Source: Corynebacterium lipophiloflavum DSM 44291 (lineage in GTDB: Bacteria; Actinomycetota; Actinomycetes; Mycobacteriales; Mycobacteriaceae). From it: a DNA stretch of 34,549 nucleotides. The notes beneath the pieces were generated by a model. That model did not search any database. It worked only from the letters and a program-made list of their open reading frames with translations, and was not told the origin of the DNA. The stretch covers positions 1 to 34,549 of the forward strand of contig NZ_GG667195.1 in assembly GCF_000159635.1 (NCBI RefSeq). The letters are read 5' to 3'. This document shows, in pieces, positions 17,775 through 30,405 of the stretch (position 1 is the first letter of the stretch; each line of letters opens with the position of its first letter). Position numbers and translations under genes: made by a program.

Positions 17775-18608
17775 ATGAAGGCAGCTAGTCGCGAAGCACA
17801 AGAGCAGGTACAGGGTCAGCTCGAAGAGTTGATCCGCAACTCCGACGACTCCGTCGCCGCCGCCGCTCAGATCGGCACCGAGCTGTTTCTCGTGGTAGAT
17901 CAGCTCGACCGCGAGCGCGCGCTGCGTGTCGCTGTTGCGGATCAGTCCCTCGACGCATCCCAGCGCGAAGGCATCATGAACGACGTGTTTGGAACCAAGG
18001 TTGCCGAGCCGACGAAGCAGGTGCTGGCCACAGCGGCCAAGAGCGAATGGTCCAACCCGCGCGAACTGCGCGAAGGGCTGGTCAATCTTGGGCGCCGCGC
18101 GCTGCTGATGGGTGCTAAGGAGCAGGGCCAGCTCGAACAGGTTGAAAACGAGCTGTTCGGTCTGTCCGTGCTTTTGGAAAACGAAAAGCAGCTGACCCAG
18201 TTGCTGTCTGACCGCACCGCAACCGCGGACAAGAAGCGCGGGCTGCTGGCTAGCGTGATTTACGGCAAGGTGACAATGTTCACCGAAGCCCTGGCCTTGC
18301 AGGTCATCGGGCGACCCAAGAGCAACCCGATTGACGATCTCGCAGGTGTGGCCACGCACGTGGCTCAGCTGCGCGGCAAGACGGCGGCTCGGGTCACTTC
18401 GGCTGAGGAGCTTTCTGACTCCCAGCGCGAGACACTCGCTGGCAAGCTTGAGCAGATTTATGGCCGTGAGATTGCCATCCACTCTGAGGTTGATCCCAGC
18501 CTCCTCGGCGGAATGGTGATCCGAGTCGGCGACGAGGTCATTGACGGCTCCACGCGCGGCAAGATCGCGCGTATGCGGGCAGATCTCGCCGCCACGACGG
18601 CTTACTAG
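17775..18608 (+). CDS. atpH: ATP synthase F1 subunit delta (long actinobacterial form)
   Basis: Subunit delta joins the peripheral stalk to the top of F1. At 277 residues it is about 100 longer than the E. coli protein (177). The C-terminal part (SAEELSDSQRETLAGKLEQIYGREIAIHSEVDPSLLGGMVIRVGDEVIDGS and following, about 213-277) is the typical delta end. The extra length lies upstream and resembles the enlarged delta of Corynebacterium. In Mycobacterium the gene is further fused to a second b-like segment, which is absent here. AGGAAG overlaps the end of atpF upstream of the ATG. Confidence 0.94.
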   Translation: MKAASREAQEQVQGQLEELIRNSDDSVAAAAQIGTELFLVVDQLDRERALRVAVADQSLDASQREGIMNDVFGTKVAEPTKQVLATAAKSEWSNPRELREGLVNLGRRALLMGAKEQGQLEQVENELFGLSVLLENEKQLTQLLSDRTATADKKRGLLASVIYGKVTMFTEALALQVIGRPKSNPIDDLAGVATHVAQLRGKTAARVTSAEELSDSQRETLAGKLEQIYGREIAIHSEVDPSLLGGMVIRVGDEVIDGSTRGKIARMRADLAATTAY

Positions 18609-18650
18609 AAAATACACATGCTGGAACAATCTACCGAGAGCAGGAAGAAC

Positions 18651-20285
18651 ATGGCGGAGCTGACGATCTCCTCCGATGAGATCCGTAGCGCGATAGCGAA
18701 CTACACCTCGAGCTACTCTGCGGAGGCCTCCCGTGAGGAGGTCGGCGTAGTTACTTCGGCGGCAGACGGTATTGCCCAGGTTTCTGGGCTGCCGGGTTGC
18801 ATGACGAATGAGCTGCTCGAGTTCCCAGGCGGAGTCATCGGTGTGGCACAGAACCTCGAGACCGACTCCATTGGTGTCGTGGTCTTGGGTAACTTTGAGA
18901 CGCTTACCGAAGGTGACGAAGTGAAAAGGACCGGAGAGGTCCTGTCCATCCCGGTCGGGGAAGATTTCCTTGGCCGCGTAATCAACCCGTTGGGCCAGCC
19001 GATCGACGGCCTCGGCCCGATCGAGGCCTCCGAGGAGCGCGCACTCGAGCTCCAGGCCGCAGGCGTGCTCGACCGCCAGCCGGTCGAGGAGCCGATGGCC
19101 ACCGGCATGAAGGCCATCGACGCGATGACCCCGATCGGCCGCGGTCAGCGCCAGCTCATCATTGGCGACCGCAAGACCGGCAAGACCGCGGTCTGCATTG
19201 ACACCATCTTGAACCAGAAGGCTTTCTGGGAGAGTGGTGACCCGTCGAAGCAGGTGCGCTGCATCTACGTCGCGATCGGCCAGAAGGGCTCGACCATCGC
19301 CGGCGTGCGCCGCACCCTCGAAGAGCACGGCGCGCTGGAGTACACCACGATCGTCGCCGCACCGGCGTCCGATTCCGCTGGCTTCAAGTGGCTGGCACCG
19401 TTCTCCGCCGCTGCGCTGGGTCAGCACTGGATGTACCAGGGCAAGCACGTCCTGGTGATCTACGATGACTTGACGAAGCAGGCCGAGGCGTACCGCGCGA
19501 TTTCGCTTCTGCTGCGCCGCCCGCCGGGCCGCGAGGCATACCCGGGCGACGTGTTCTACCTGCACTCCCGCCTGCTGGAGCGCGCCGCGAAGCTTAACGA
19601 CGAGCTCGGTGCCGGTTCTCTGACCGCTCTGCCGATCATTGAGACGAAGGCGAACGACGTCTCCGCGTTCATCCCGACCAACGTGATCTCGATTACCGAC
19701 GGCCAGGTCTTCCTCCAGTCCGACCTGTTCAACCAGGGTGTTCGCCCCGCTATCGACGTCGGCATTTCCGTGTCCCGCGTCGGTGGTGCCGCGCAGACCA
19801 AGGGCATGAAGAAGGTCGCCGGCTCGCTGCGTCTGGACCTCGCCGCATACCGCGACCTCGAGGCCTTCGCCGCCTTCGCCTCCGATCTGGATTCCGCCTC
19901 CAAGCGTCAGCTTGAGCGCGGTCAGCGGCTGGTCGAGCTGCTGAAGCAGCAGGAGAACGCTCCGCAGTCCGTGGAGTTCCAGATCATTTCGATCTGGCTC
20001 GCCAACGAGGGCGTCTTCGATGTCGTTCCCGTCGCTGACGTCCGCCGTTACGAGGCTGAGCTCCACGAGCACATTCGCGCAACCGCTCCGGAGGTCTACG
20101 AGCAGATCGCCGGTGGTGCAGCCCTCGATGACACCTCGAAGGAGACCCTCCTGCGCGCCAACGAGGACTTCGCCCGTGGCTTCCAGACCTCCGATGGCGA
20201 ACGCGTCGTGCGCGAGCCGGAGGCGGAGCCGCTTGAAGCCGGTGAGGTTAAGAAGCACCAGCTCAACGTCAACCGCTCCAAGTAG
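18651..20285 (+). CDS. atpA: ATP synthase F1 subunit alpha
   Basis: Non-catalytic nucleotide-binding subunit of F1, 544 residues from ATG 18651. This start has AGGAAG 5 nt upstream; an in-frame ATG at 18618 lacks one and would add 11 atypical residues. The N-terminal barrel leads into Walker A GDRKTGKT at 172-179, then [13 protein letters not shown]-like beta contacts and the alpha signature around [22 protein letters not shown]. The C-terminus, ending [17 protein letters not shown], runs about 30 residues past the E. coli end. In mycobacteria a similar tail lowers ATP hydrolysis. Confidence 0.97.
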   Translation: MAELTISSDEIRSAIANYTSSYSAEASREEVGVVTSAADGIAQVSGLPGCMTNELLEFPGGVIGVAQNLETDSIGVVVLGNFETLTEGDEVKRTGEVLSIPVGEDFLGRVINPLGQPIDGLGPIEASEERALELQAAGVLDRQPVEEPMATGMKAIDAMTPIGRGQRQLIIGDRKTGKTAVCIDTILNQKAFWESGDPSKQVRCIYVAIGQKGSTIAGVRRTLEEHGALEYTTIVAAPASDSAGFKWLAPFSAAALGQHWMYQGKHVLVIYDDLTKQAEAYRAISLLLRRPPGREAYPGDVFYLHSRLLERAAKLNDELGAGSLTALPIIETKANDVSAFIPTNVISITDGQVFLQSDLFNQGVRPAIDVGISVSRVGGAAQTKGMKKVAGSLRLDLAAYRDLEAFAAFASDLDSASKRQLERGQRLVELLKQQENAPQSVEFQIISIWLANEGVFDVVPVADVRRYEAELHEHIRATAPEVYEQIAGGAALDDTSKETLLRANEDFARGFQTSDGERVVREPEAEPLEAGEVKKHQLNVNRSK

Positions 20286-20333
20286 TCAACCACTTGGATC
20301 ACTTCTACTTACAGGAAGGGAGGAGTAAACACC

Positions 20334-21308
20334 ATGGCAACACTTCGCGAATTGCGTGACCGCATTCGGTCCGTCAACTCAACGAAGAAGATCACCAAGG
20401 CCCAGGAACTGATCGCAACGTCGCAGATCACCAAGGCCCAGCAGCGCGTCGAAGCGGCCAAGCCGTACGCCGACGAGTTGCAACAGGTCATGGAGCGCCT
20501 CGCAGCCGCGAGCTCCCTCGACCACCCCATGCTCCATGAGCGTGAGAACGGTCGAGTCGCGGCGATCCTCGTGGTCACCTCCGACCGCGGAATGGCTGGC
20601 GGTTACAACCACAACGTGCTGAAGAAGGCGACCGAGCTCGAGCGCATGCTCGAGGATGCAGGCTACGAGGTCGTCCGTTTCGTTACCGGCGGCAAGGGCG
20701 TCACTCACTACAAGTTCCGTGACCAGGACATCGCTGGCGCCTGGACCGGTTGGTCCCAGCAGCCGTCGTGGGAGGCGACGCAGGATGTGCGCAGCCACCT
20801 CATCGACGGGTTCCTCGCCGGTTCCGAGGGCACGGTTGAATGGCGCGAGGGCGTCAACGCGGCGGAAGGCGAGCGGGTTCGCGGTTTCGACCAGGTCCAT
20901 GTCGTCTACACCGAGTTCGTCTCCATGCTCAGCCAGGAGGCGCGCGTGCACCAGATTCTGCCGATCGAGCCCGTGCTGGAAGAGTTCAAGTACGAGCAGG
21001 ACGGCATGCTGTCGAGCTCCGGCGAAGTCGGGCCCGACATGGAGTTCGAGCCCGATCCGGACACGTTGATGGACAAGCTGCTTCCGGCATACGTGTCGCG
21101 GACGCTCTACTCTATGTTCTTGGAGGCGTCCGCTTCGGAGTCTGCTTCTCGCCGCACGGCGATGAAGAACGCAACCGACAACGCAACGGAACTGGCCAAC
21201 AACCTGTCCCGTGAGGCTAACCAAGCCCGTCAGGCACAAATCACCCAGGAAATCACCGAGATTATCGGCGGCGCGGGTGCGCTGGCCGATAGTGGAGAAA
21301 GTGACTAA
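20334..21308 (+). CDS. atpG: ATP synthase F1 subunit gamma
   Basis: Central rotor shaft that couples the c-ring to the catalytic head. The 324 residues start MATLRELRDRIRSVNSTKKITKA, the standard N-terminal helix, and end with the matching C-terminal helix (NATDNATELANNLSREANQARQAQ). It is about 37 residues longer than E. coli gamma, with extra sequence in the middle, including a Trp-rich stretch AGAWTGWSQQPSWEA. GGGAGGAG precedes the ATG. Three bases separate the stop from the atpD ATG. Confidence 0.96.
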   Translation: MATLRELRDRIRSVNSTKKITKAQELIATSQITKAQQRVEAAKPYADELQQVMERLAAASSLDHPMLHERENGRVAAILVVTSDRGMAGGYNHNVLKKATELERMLEDAGYEVVRFVTGGKGVTHYKFRDQDIAGAWTGWSQQPSWEATQDVRSHLIDGFLAGSEGTVEWREGVNAAEGERVRGFDQVHVVYTEFVSMLSQEARVHQILPIEPVLEEFKYEQDGMLSSSGEVGPDMEFEPDPDTLMDKLLPAYVSRTLYSMFLEASASESASRRTAMKNATDNATELANNLSREANQARQAQITQEITEIIGGAGALADSGESD

Positions 21309-22820
<1,512 letters not shown>

Positions 22821-22830
22821 GAGGGCCGCC

Positions 22831-23202
22831 ATGGCAGACATCACCGTGCAACTGGTCTCGGTTGACCGCATGATCTGGACTGGTGAGGCCAGCATCGTCA
22901 CCGCGCAGACCACCGAGGGTGAGATCGGCATTCTGCCGGGCCACGAACCGATCCTCGGCCAGCTCAAGGACAATGGTGTTGTGACGATCAACCCGCTCGA
23001 TGGCGAGCGTATCGTCGCTGCCGTCCAGGGAGGCTTCCTCTCTGTGGTGGGTAACAAGGTCACCATCTTGGCTGACTGGGCAACTCTCGCGAGCGAGGTA
23101 GATTCCTCCGAAGCCGAGTCGAACGCGAGCCAGGACGACGACGAGCTGAGCAAGTGGCGCGGCCAGGCAGAGCTTGCCGCCGTGCGACGCGCAGGCCGTT
23201 AA
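22831..23202 (+). CDS. atpC: ATP synthase F1 subunit epsilon
   Basis: Small regulatory subunit at the base of the rotor, 123 residues. The N-terminal beta-sandwich is clear ([52 protein letters not shown]). The C-terminal helical part is short and acidic (about 88-123), shorter than in E. coli, as is common in actinobacteria. The ATG at 22831 follows AGGAGGG. It is the last gene of the operon, with an intrinsic terminator 30 bp downstream. Confidence 0.95.
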   Translation: MADITVQLVSVDRMIWTGEASIVTAQTTEGEIGILPGHEPILGQLKDNGVVTINPLDGERIVAAVQGGFLSVVGNKVTILADWATLASEVDSSEAESNASQDDDELSKWRGQAELAAVRRAGR

Positions 23203-23231
23203 CTGTTCGTGCTTCGCCACGGCGAAGTCCG

Positions 23232-23271
23232 AAGGCAGCAGCTCCGTTACACGCGGGGTTGCTGCCTTTTT
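23232..23271 (+). terminator. Rho-independent terminator of the atp operon
   Basis: AAGGCAGCA at 23232-23240 pairs perfectly with TGCTGCCTT at 23260-23268 around a 19-nt loop, followed by a T run (23267-23271). It lies 29 bp after the atpC stop. Confidence 0.9.
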
Positions 23272-23295
23272 CATGTCAACGGCGTACACCTTTCG

Positions 23296-23329
23296 TACAA
23301 TTTCGCTCCATCCGTTTTGCGGATACAAT
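23296..23329 (+). promoter_or_regulatory. Candidate -10 boxes before the DUF2550 gene
   Basis: TACAAT occurs at 23296-23301 and 23324-23329, both fitting TAnAnT, in the gap after the atp terminator. The second would give a leader of about 45 nt to the ATG at 23379. No clear -35 box is seen. Confidence 0.35.
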
Positions 23330-23378
23330 GTCCAAAAATGGCTTTGAGTGCCTCGTCTTCACAGCTAGGAGCGGTTTT

Positions 23379-23846
23379 ATGGATCTAATCGGCGGCGTCG
23401 TTGCGGCAGCGGGGTTGGTCGTGCTGCTGGTGGCGCTGTGGCGGTTCGTTTCCTTGCGCAACATCGGCTCCCAGGGGTTGCTGCGCAACCTGCCGGCGGA
23501 TGGGGTCCACGGTTGGCGACATGGAGTATTTCGCTACAGCGATGAGTGTCTGCGGTTTTACAAGCTTCGCTCCCTGACGTTTAGCAGCGATGTCGCTTTG
23601 GATCGACGAATGACAGAGGTAGACGGTTTCCGAGAGCTGTCCGAGCTGGAACGCGAGATCATGCCCGATATCGATCGGGTACTGGTCCTTTCCACTCCGG
23701 GCGGCTCTTTTGAGTTTGCGAGCGATCGCAGGGCGAGGATGGCGCTGGTGTCGTGGTTGGAGTCCGCCCCTCACGTGCGCCAGATACGCCGCGCGCTGAA
23801 GACTCCCGCCGGGCGCCCGAGCGGCGGGCGCACGTTCAGGTCCTGA
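23379..23846 (+). CDS. DUF2550 family membrane-anchored protein
   Basis: A 155-residue protein with an N-terminal membrane helix (about 4-22, [19 protein letters not shown]) and a soluble domain inside the cell. The hallmark stretch [22 protein letters not shown] and the ending [13 protein letters not shown] are typical of the actinobacterial DUF2550 family, which is usually found just after the ATP synthase genes. Its function is unknown. The ATG at 23379 is chosen for AGGAG at 23367-23371 and because it places the helix at the N-terminus. It is followed by nucS after 38 bp. Confidence 0.88.
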   Translation: MDLIGGVVAAAGLVVLLVALWRFVSLRNIGSQGLLRNLPADGVHGWRHGVFRYSDECLRFYKLRSLTFSSDVALDRRMTEVDGFRELSELEREIMPDIDRVLVLSTPGGSFEFASDRRARMALVSWLESAPHVRQIRRALKTPAGRPSGGRTFRS

Positions 23847-23871
23847 CCGCGTTCCACCGCGCCAGCGCTTG

Positions 23872-23877
23872 TACTGT
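23872..23877 (+). promoter_or_regulatory. nucS -10-like box
   Basis: TACTGT ends 7 nt before the nucS ATG at 23885, with no ribosome site in between. It is a weaker match to TAnAnT but has the leaderless spacing. Confidence 0.35.
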
Positions 23878-23884
23878 AGATGCC

Positions 23885-24577
23885 ATGCGTCTCGTCATTG
23901 CTCAATGTTCCGTGGACTATGTTGGCCGCCTGGACGCCCATTTGCCGTCCGCGAAGCGCCTCATCATGGTCAAGGCGGACGGATCCGTCTCCGTCCACGC
24001 CGACGACCGCGCCTACAAGCCGCTGAACTGGATGACCCCGCCGTGCACTCTGACAGAGGAGCCGGTGATCGATATAGACGGCGAGGACACCGGCGAGCTG
24101 CTGTGGATCGTCGACAACGGCAAGGGCGAACAGCTTCGCATCAGCATTGAGGAGGTGCTCAGCGAAACGGTCGTGGAGCTCGGCCAGGACCCCGGGCTGG
24201 TCAAGGACGGGGTGGAATCCCACCTCCAGGAACTGCTCGCCGAGCACATTGACACCCTCGGCGCTAATTACCAGCTGATCCGACGCGAGTTTCCCACGGC
24301 CATTGGGCCGGTGGATATCCTCGCGCGCGATCCCAACGGGCACACCGTGGCCGTCGAAGTCAAGCGCCGCGGCGGGATCGACGGGGTTGAGCAGCTCACC
24401 CGGTACGTGGAGCTGCTCAACCGCGACGAGCTGCTCGCGCCGGTGCGTGGGGTGTTCGCGGCCCAGGAGATCAAGCCGCAGGCGCGCACGTTGGCGCAGG
24501 ACCGCGGTTTTCGCTGCCTGGTGCTCGATTACGACGAACTGCGTGGCATCGAGTCCACCGAGCTGCGTTTGTTCTAG
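23885..24577 (+). CDS. nucS: Mismatch-specific endonuclease NucS (EndoMS)
   Basis: Nuclease that replaces MutS/MutL in most actinobacteria by cutting both strands at G-T, G-G and T-T mismatches. The 230 residues comprise an N-terminal DNA-binding and dimerisation domain and a C-terminal PD-(D/E)XK nuclease. The catalytic set is Asp144 (GPVDILARD), Glu158 and Lys160 (VAVEVKRRG). The last residues LRLF are the clamp-binding tail. It starts at ATG 23885, likely leaderless, and is followed after 18 bp by a small zinc-ribbon gene. Confidence 0.95.
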   Translation: MRLVIAQCSVDYVGRLDAHLPSAKRLIMVKADGSVSVHADDRAYKPLNWMTPPCTLTEEPVIDIDGEDTGELLWIVDNGKGEQLRISIEEVLSETVVELGQDPGLVKDGVESHLQELLAEHIDTLGANYQLIRREFPTAIGPVDILARDPNGHTVAVEVKRRGGIDGVEQLTRYVELLNRDELLAPVRGVFAAQEIKPQARTLAQDRGFRCLVLDYDELRGIESTELRLF

Positions 24578-24595
24578 GAGGCGGGAGAAGTTTTC

Positions 24596-24883
24596 ATGCC
24601 ACGGCGAAACCGGCGCCAGAACACCACTCCCGCCTACGTCTTGCCGCGCCACGGGTCCACGTTCATTGGGACGCAGCACGTCGAGGGGCCGCGCTGGAGC
24701 AACGGCGAGATCTATTGCGTGCGCCAGATCGGGTCACAGGCCGCGACGAAGTTTTACGTGTGCCCAGGCTGCAATCAGAACATCCCGCCGGGGGTCGCGC
24801 ACGTGGTGGCGTGGCCGCGGGATACCGGCCGCGGCGCCGACGAGAGGCGTCACTGGCACAGGCATTGCTGGGATCGTCGCTAA
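24596..24883 (+). CDS. Small Cys/His-rich zinc-ribbon-like protein
   Basis: A 95-residue basic protein of unknown role, of the type often labelled ATP/GTP-binding in actinobacteria, though no nucleotide loop is visible. Cys56 and Cys59 (VCPGCNQNI), His69 and a C-terminal HWHRHC (His86, His88, His90, Cys91) could bind one zinc, in a layout like HNH or treble-clef fingers, but without a clear nuclease core. GGGAGAAG precedes the ATG. It follows nucS by 18 bp, so it may be co-transcribed, which hints at a DNA- or RNA-linked role. That is inference. Confidence 0.75.
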   Translation: MPRRNRRQNTTPAYVLPRHGSTFIGTQHVEGPRWSNGEIYCVRQIGSQAATKFYVCPGCNQNIPPGVAHVVAWPRDTGRGADERRHWHRHCWDRR

Positions 24884-24893
24884 GCTGGGCGGC

Positions 24894-25202
24894 ATGATTG
24901 CTGCTTTCTCGGTCGCACCGACGACCACCGATAACCCCTCCGCGGAGATGGCTGGCGCCGTGGCCCGCGCCGTGCGCGTCGTGCGGGAGTCCGGGCTCCC
25001 GCACGAGACGACGGCGATGTTTACCACCATCGAAGGGGAGTGGGATGAGGTTATGGACGTGATCAAACGCGCAACGCAGGCGGTCGAGGCCGTCGCCCCG
25101 CGCGTATCACTGGTGATCAAGGCGGATATCCGCCCGGGCCACGACAACATGCTGGTAACGAAGATGCAATCGCTGAACAAGCACTTGGAGGAGAACTCAT
25201 GA
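24894..25202 (+). CDS. MTH1187/YkoF-type thiamine-binding protein
   Basis: A 102-residue protein of the thiamine-binding (PF01910-type) family: MIAAFSVAPTTTDNP leads a ferredoxin-like beta-alpha-beta fold, with HETTAMFTTIEGEWDEVMDVI typical of the family. These small cytosolic proteins bind thiamine or related compounds in some members; the role here is unproven. The ATG at 24894 has TAAGCT 7 nt upstream, overlapping the previous stop codon, and no strong ribosome site. Its stop overlaps the next ATG (ATGA). Confidence 0.82.
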   Translation: MIAAFSVAPTTTDNPSAEMAGAVARAVRVVRESGLPHETTAMFTTIEGEWDEVMDVIKRATQAVEAVAPRVSLVIKADIRPGHDNMLVTKMQSLNKHLEENS

Positions 25203-26068
25203 CCGGACCGCAGTACCAGGCTGGAGCCGTCGACCTAAGCGCGCTGGGTCAAAGCGCCGAAGCCGCATCAGGCGAAGGCAGAGGATTCGAGCCCGTGATC
25301 GATGCGACCGAGGCGAACATCGAGCAGGAGGTGCTGCGCGCGTCGGCGAAGATCCCGGTGATCGTGCATGTCGGCACGCAGCGCTCGCCCGATTCGGCCT
25401 CGCTGAAGGCCGCGTTCGAGGATCTCGCCCGCGGGCAGCGCGCGTTTCGCGTCGCGTACGTCGATGCCGACACGACCCCGGCCGTGGCTCAGATGTTCGG
25501 GGTTCGCGTGCTGCCCACGGTCATCGCGATCGCGGCTGGTCGGCCGGTGACGAGCTTCGAGGGCAACCAGCCGGTTGAGCAGCTCAAGCAGTGGGTTGAG
25601 GCGCTCGTGGCCAACGTCGGCAGCCAGCTCGAGGGTTTGAGGGATGAAGGCGGCGACCAGGACGAGCCGGCGCAGGACCCACGTCTCGACGCCGCGACTG
25701 AGGCGCTCAACCGCAACGACTTCGATGCCGCGACGCGGATATACGACGAGCTGCTTGCCGACGACCCCAAGAACGCCGACCTCAAGCAGGCGCGCGCCAC
25801 GATCGGGGTGCTGCGTCGACTCGCGGCGCAAGGCGGCGACCCGGTGGCGGACGCCGACGCGGATGCGGGGGACGTCGACAAGCAGCTTGCGGCGGCCGAT
25901 GCCGAGGTTGCCGAGGGCGCGCCCGAAAAGGCCTTTGCCCGGCTATTGCCGCTGGTCAAGGCCCACCCGGCGGCGAAGGATCGGTTGCTGGAGCTGTTCG
26001 GCCTGTTCGACGCGGGCGACCCGCGCGTGATCGAGGCGCGCACGAAGCTCGCCTCGGCGCTGTTCTGA
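25199..26068 (+). CDS. CnoX/YbbN-like thioredoxin-TPR protein without CXXC
   Basis: A 289-residue cytosolic protein with a thioredoxin fold (about 32-145) and C-terminal TPR-like helices (about 160-285), the layout of the co-chaperone CnoX/YbbN. The active-site CXXC is replaced by Ser63-Pro-Asp-Ser66, so no cysteine is left there, while the cis-Pro (VRVLPTV, Pro106) remains. It probably holds unfolded proteins rather than acting as a redox enzyme. It overlaps the thiamine-binding gene by 4 bp (ATGA). The stop lies 1 bp from the end of the convergent glgB. Confidence 0.88.
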   Translation: MTGPQYQAGAVDLSALGQSAEAASGEGRGFEPVIDATEANIEQEVLRASAKIPVIVHVGTQRSPDSASLKAAFEDLARGQRAFRVAYVDADTTPAVAQMFGVRVLPTVIAIAAGRPVTSFEGNQPVEQLKQWVEALVANVGSQLEGLRDEGGDQDEPAQDPRLDAATEALNRNDFDAATRIYDELLADDPKNADLKQARATIGVLRRLAAQGGDPVADADADAGDVDKQLAAADAEVAEGAPEKAFARLLPLVKAHPAAKDRLLELFGLFDAGDPRVIEARTKLASALF

Positions 26069-26069
26069 G

Positions 26070-28265
<2,196 letters not shown>

Positions 28266-28338
28266 AGTCGTCCTTGCGTGGTGGGAAATAATCGTTATGC
28301 GTTGTCCGACGCTACCGAATTTCGACCTCGGTAGCGGG

Positions 28339-30405
28339 TTACGGCCGGTAATCGTGGTCGGAGATGCTGCGGAACGCGAGCTGCTCGCGTTTCGACGCCT
28401 CAACGTCCGGTAGCCGGAAAATATGGGCCACGTTGGCCTGCGGGGTCAGCCGCACAAAGTTGTCGGTGCTCCACGTGTAGCGCTCTCCGCTGACGAGGTC
28501 GTCAACCTCGAAGCTCTCGCCGGGCGCAAGGCCGATGGCCTCGGCATCGATGTGGACCATGCCTTCCTGGGTGGCGAAGGGATCGAGGTTGACCACGACC
28601 AGAATCGCGTTTCCGCTGATCGCGTCGACCTTGGAATACGCCATGATCTGGTCGTTGTAGGCCTTGTGGAAGTGCAGCTGCCGCAGCTGCTGCAGCGCCG
28701 GGTTGTCGCGGCGCAGGCGGTTGAGCAGCGTCAGGTACGGCTCGAGCGACTCGCCGCGGGCGAGCGCGGCCGCGAAATCGCGCGGGCGCAGCTCGTACTT
28801 CTCCGAGTTGAGGTACTCCTCGGAACCGGCGGTGACGGGCTCGTGCTCGTAGAGCTCGAAGCCGGAGTACACGCCCCACAGCGGGCTCAGCGTCGCCGCC
28901 AGCGTGGCGCGGATCGCAAAGGCTGCCTGCCCACCGGTTTGCAGGGACTCGTGCAGGATGTCGGGGGTGTTGACGAACAGATTGGGGCGCGAGACGTCGG
29001 CGACGTCGATAAGCATCTGCGCGAAATCCTCGAGCTCCGCCTTCGAGGTCTTCCACGTGAAGTGGGTGTACGACTGAGAAAAACCGATCTTCGACAGGCC
29101 GAACATGCGCGGCGGGCGGGTAAACGCTTCAGCGAGGAAGATGACCTCGGGATGGGTTTCGCGCACTTCGGCGATGAGCCAGTGCCAGAAGTTCACCGGC
29201 TTGGTGTGCGGGTTATCCACGCGGAACGTGGTCACCCCGAGCTCCACCCAGTACATGATGACGCGGTAAATCTCCGCGTAGACGCCCTCCGGGTCGTTGT
29301 CGAAGTTGATCGGGTAGATGTCCTGGTATTTCTTCGGCGGGTTCTCGGCGTAGGCGATGGTGCCGTCGGCAAGCACCGTGAAAAACTCGGGGTGCTCGCT
29401 GGCCCAGGGGTGGTCGGGCGCGGCCTGCAGCGCAAAGTCGAGGGCGACCTCGAGGCCCAGCTCGCGGGCGTGATCCAACATGGCGAGGAACTCGGATTCG
29501 CCACCGAGCTCCGGGTGGAACGCGTCGTGGCCGCCGTCGGCGGAACCGACCGCCCACGGCGAGCCCACGTCACTTTCCTCAGGCGTCAGAGTGTTGTTGC
29601 GGCCTTTGCGGTTGACCTCGCCGATCGGGTGGATCGGGGGAAAGTAGACGGTGTCAAAACCCATCGCCGCCACGCGATCGAGCGCAGCCGAGGTGGTTTC
29701 CCACGTGCCGTGCACGGGCTTGCCCTCGGCGTCGACACCGCCCGTGGAGCGGGGGAAGAGCTCGTACCAGGAATTGACCAGCGCGGCGCGGCGCTCCACG
29801 TGAACATCGCAGATCGGCCCGCGGGTGACCTGCTCGCGCAGCGGGAACTCGTCGAGAATCTCGCGGACCTCGGCGCTGAGTCCCTCCTCGATGCGGGTCG
29901 CCAGGGGAAGGGTGTCGTCGGCAAGCGTCGTCGCGACGGCCTCGAGAACCTCCCGGTCGCCGTCCGGGGATTGGGCTGCGGCGCGGGTGAACAGGTCAAT
30001 GCCGTGGGCGATGTCGTTGGACAGCTCCGCGGTGGATTGCCCGGCGGCGAGCTTCTTGGACACGGCGTTGCGCCACGTCGACATCGGGTCGCTCCACGCG
30101 TCGACGCGGAAGCGCCACATACCCTGCACATCCGGCACGAACACGGCGTGGACGTAGTCGGGGCGGTAAACCTCCTGCTGCATGAGGATGGAATACTGCT
30201 TACCACTTGGCGACGTCAGCTCCAACGTGGCCGCGACCGCGTCGTGGCCCTCGCGCCACACCAGCGCCGAGACCGGGACAACCTCGCCAACCACCGCCTT
30301 CGACGGCAGGGTGCGCCCGGAGACCTGGGGGCGAACGTCGTCGATTCCGAAACGGCCGAAAGAAGTGATACTGCCAGTGTGGCCAGAGCGTCCGGTCATG
30401 GTCAT
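28339..30405 (-). CDS. glgE: Alpha-1,4-glucan:maltose-1-phosphate maltosyltransferase
   Basis: GH13 subfamily 3 enzyme that adds maltose from maltose 1-phosphate to the end of alpha-glucans, part of the GlgE pathway from trehalose or ADP-glucose. The 688 residues include the N-terminal domain (RTLPSKAVVGEVVPVSALVWREGHD), the barrel with nucleophile Asp397 (TFRVDNPHTKPVNFWHW), the acid in FLAEAFTRPP and substrate loops typical of GlgE. The ATG at 30405 has GAGGTAGG upstream; a second ATG two codons later is possible. It is first in the glgE-glgB operon. The promoter must lie in 30406-30530, where TACTGT on the minus strand is the only box I note. Confidence 0.96.
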   Translation of the reverse strand: MTMTGRSGHTGSITSFGRFGIDDVRPQVSGRTLPSKAVVGEVVPVSALVWREGHDAVAATLELTSPSGKQYSILMQQEVYRPDYVHAVFVPDVQGMWRFRVDAWSDPMSTWRNAVSKKLAAGQSTAELSNDIAHGIDLFTRAAAQSPDGDREVLEAVATTLADDTLPLATRIEEGLSAEVREILDEFPLREQVTRGPICDVHVERRAALVNSWYELFPRSTGGVDAEGKPVHGTWETTSAALDRVAAMGFDTVYFPPIHPIGEVNRKGRNNTLTPEESDVGSPWAVGSADGGHDAFHPELGGESEFLAMLDHARELGLEVALDFALQAAPDHPWASEHPEFFTVLADGTIAYAENPPKKYQDIYPINFDNDPEGVYAEIYRVIMYWVELGVTTFRVDNPHTKPVNFWHWLIAEVRETHPEVIFLAEAFTRPPRMFGLSKIGFSQSYTHFTWKTSKAELEDFAQMLIDVADVSRPNLFVNTPDILHESLQTGGQAAFAIRATLAATLSPLWGVYSGFELYEHEPVTAGSEEYLNSEKYELRPRDFAAALARGESLEPYLTLLNRLRRDNPALQQLRQLHFHKAYNDQIMAYSKVDAISGNAILVVVNLDPFATQEGMVHIDAEAIGLAPGESFEVDDLVSGERYTWSTDNFVRLTPQANVAHIFRLPDVEASKREQLAFRSISDHDYRP

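Noticed and set aside
17415-20258. 947-codon open frame opposite atpF, atpH and atpA
   Set aside because: Same codon-bias shadow; it crosses three certain genes.
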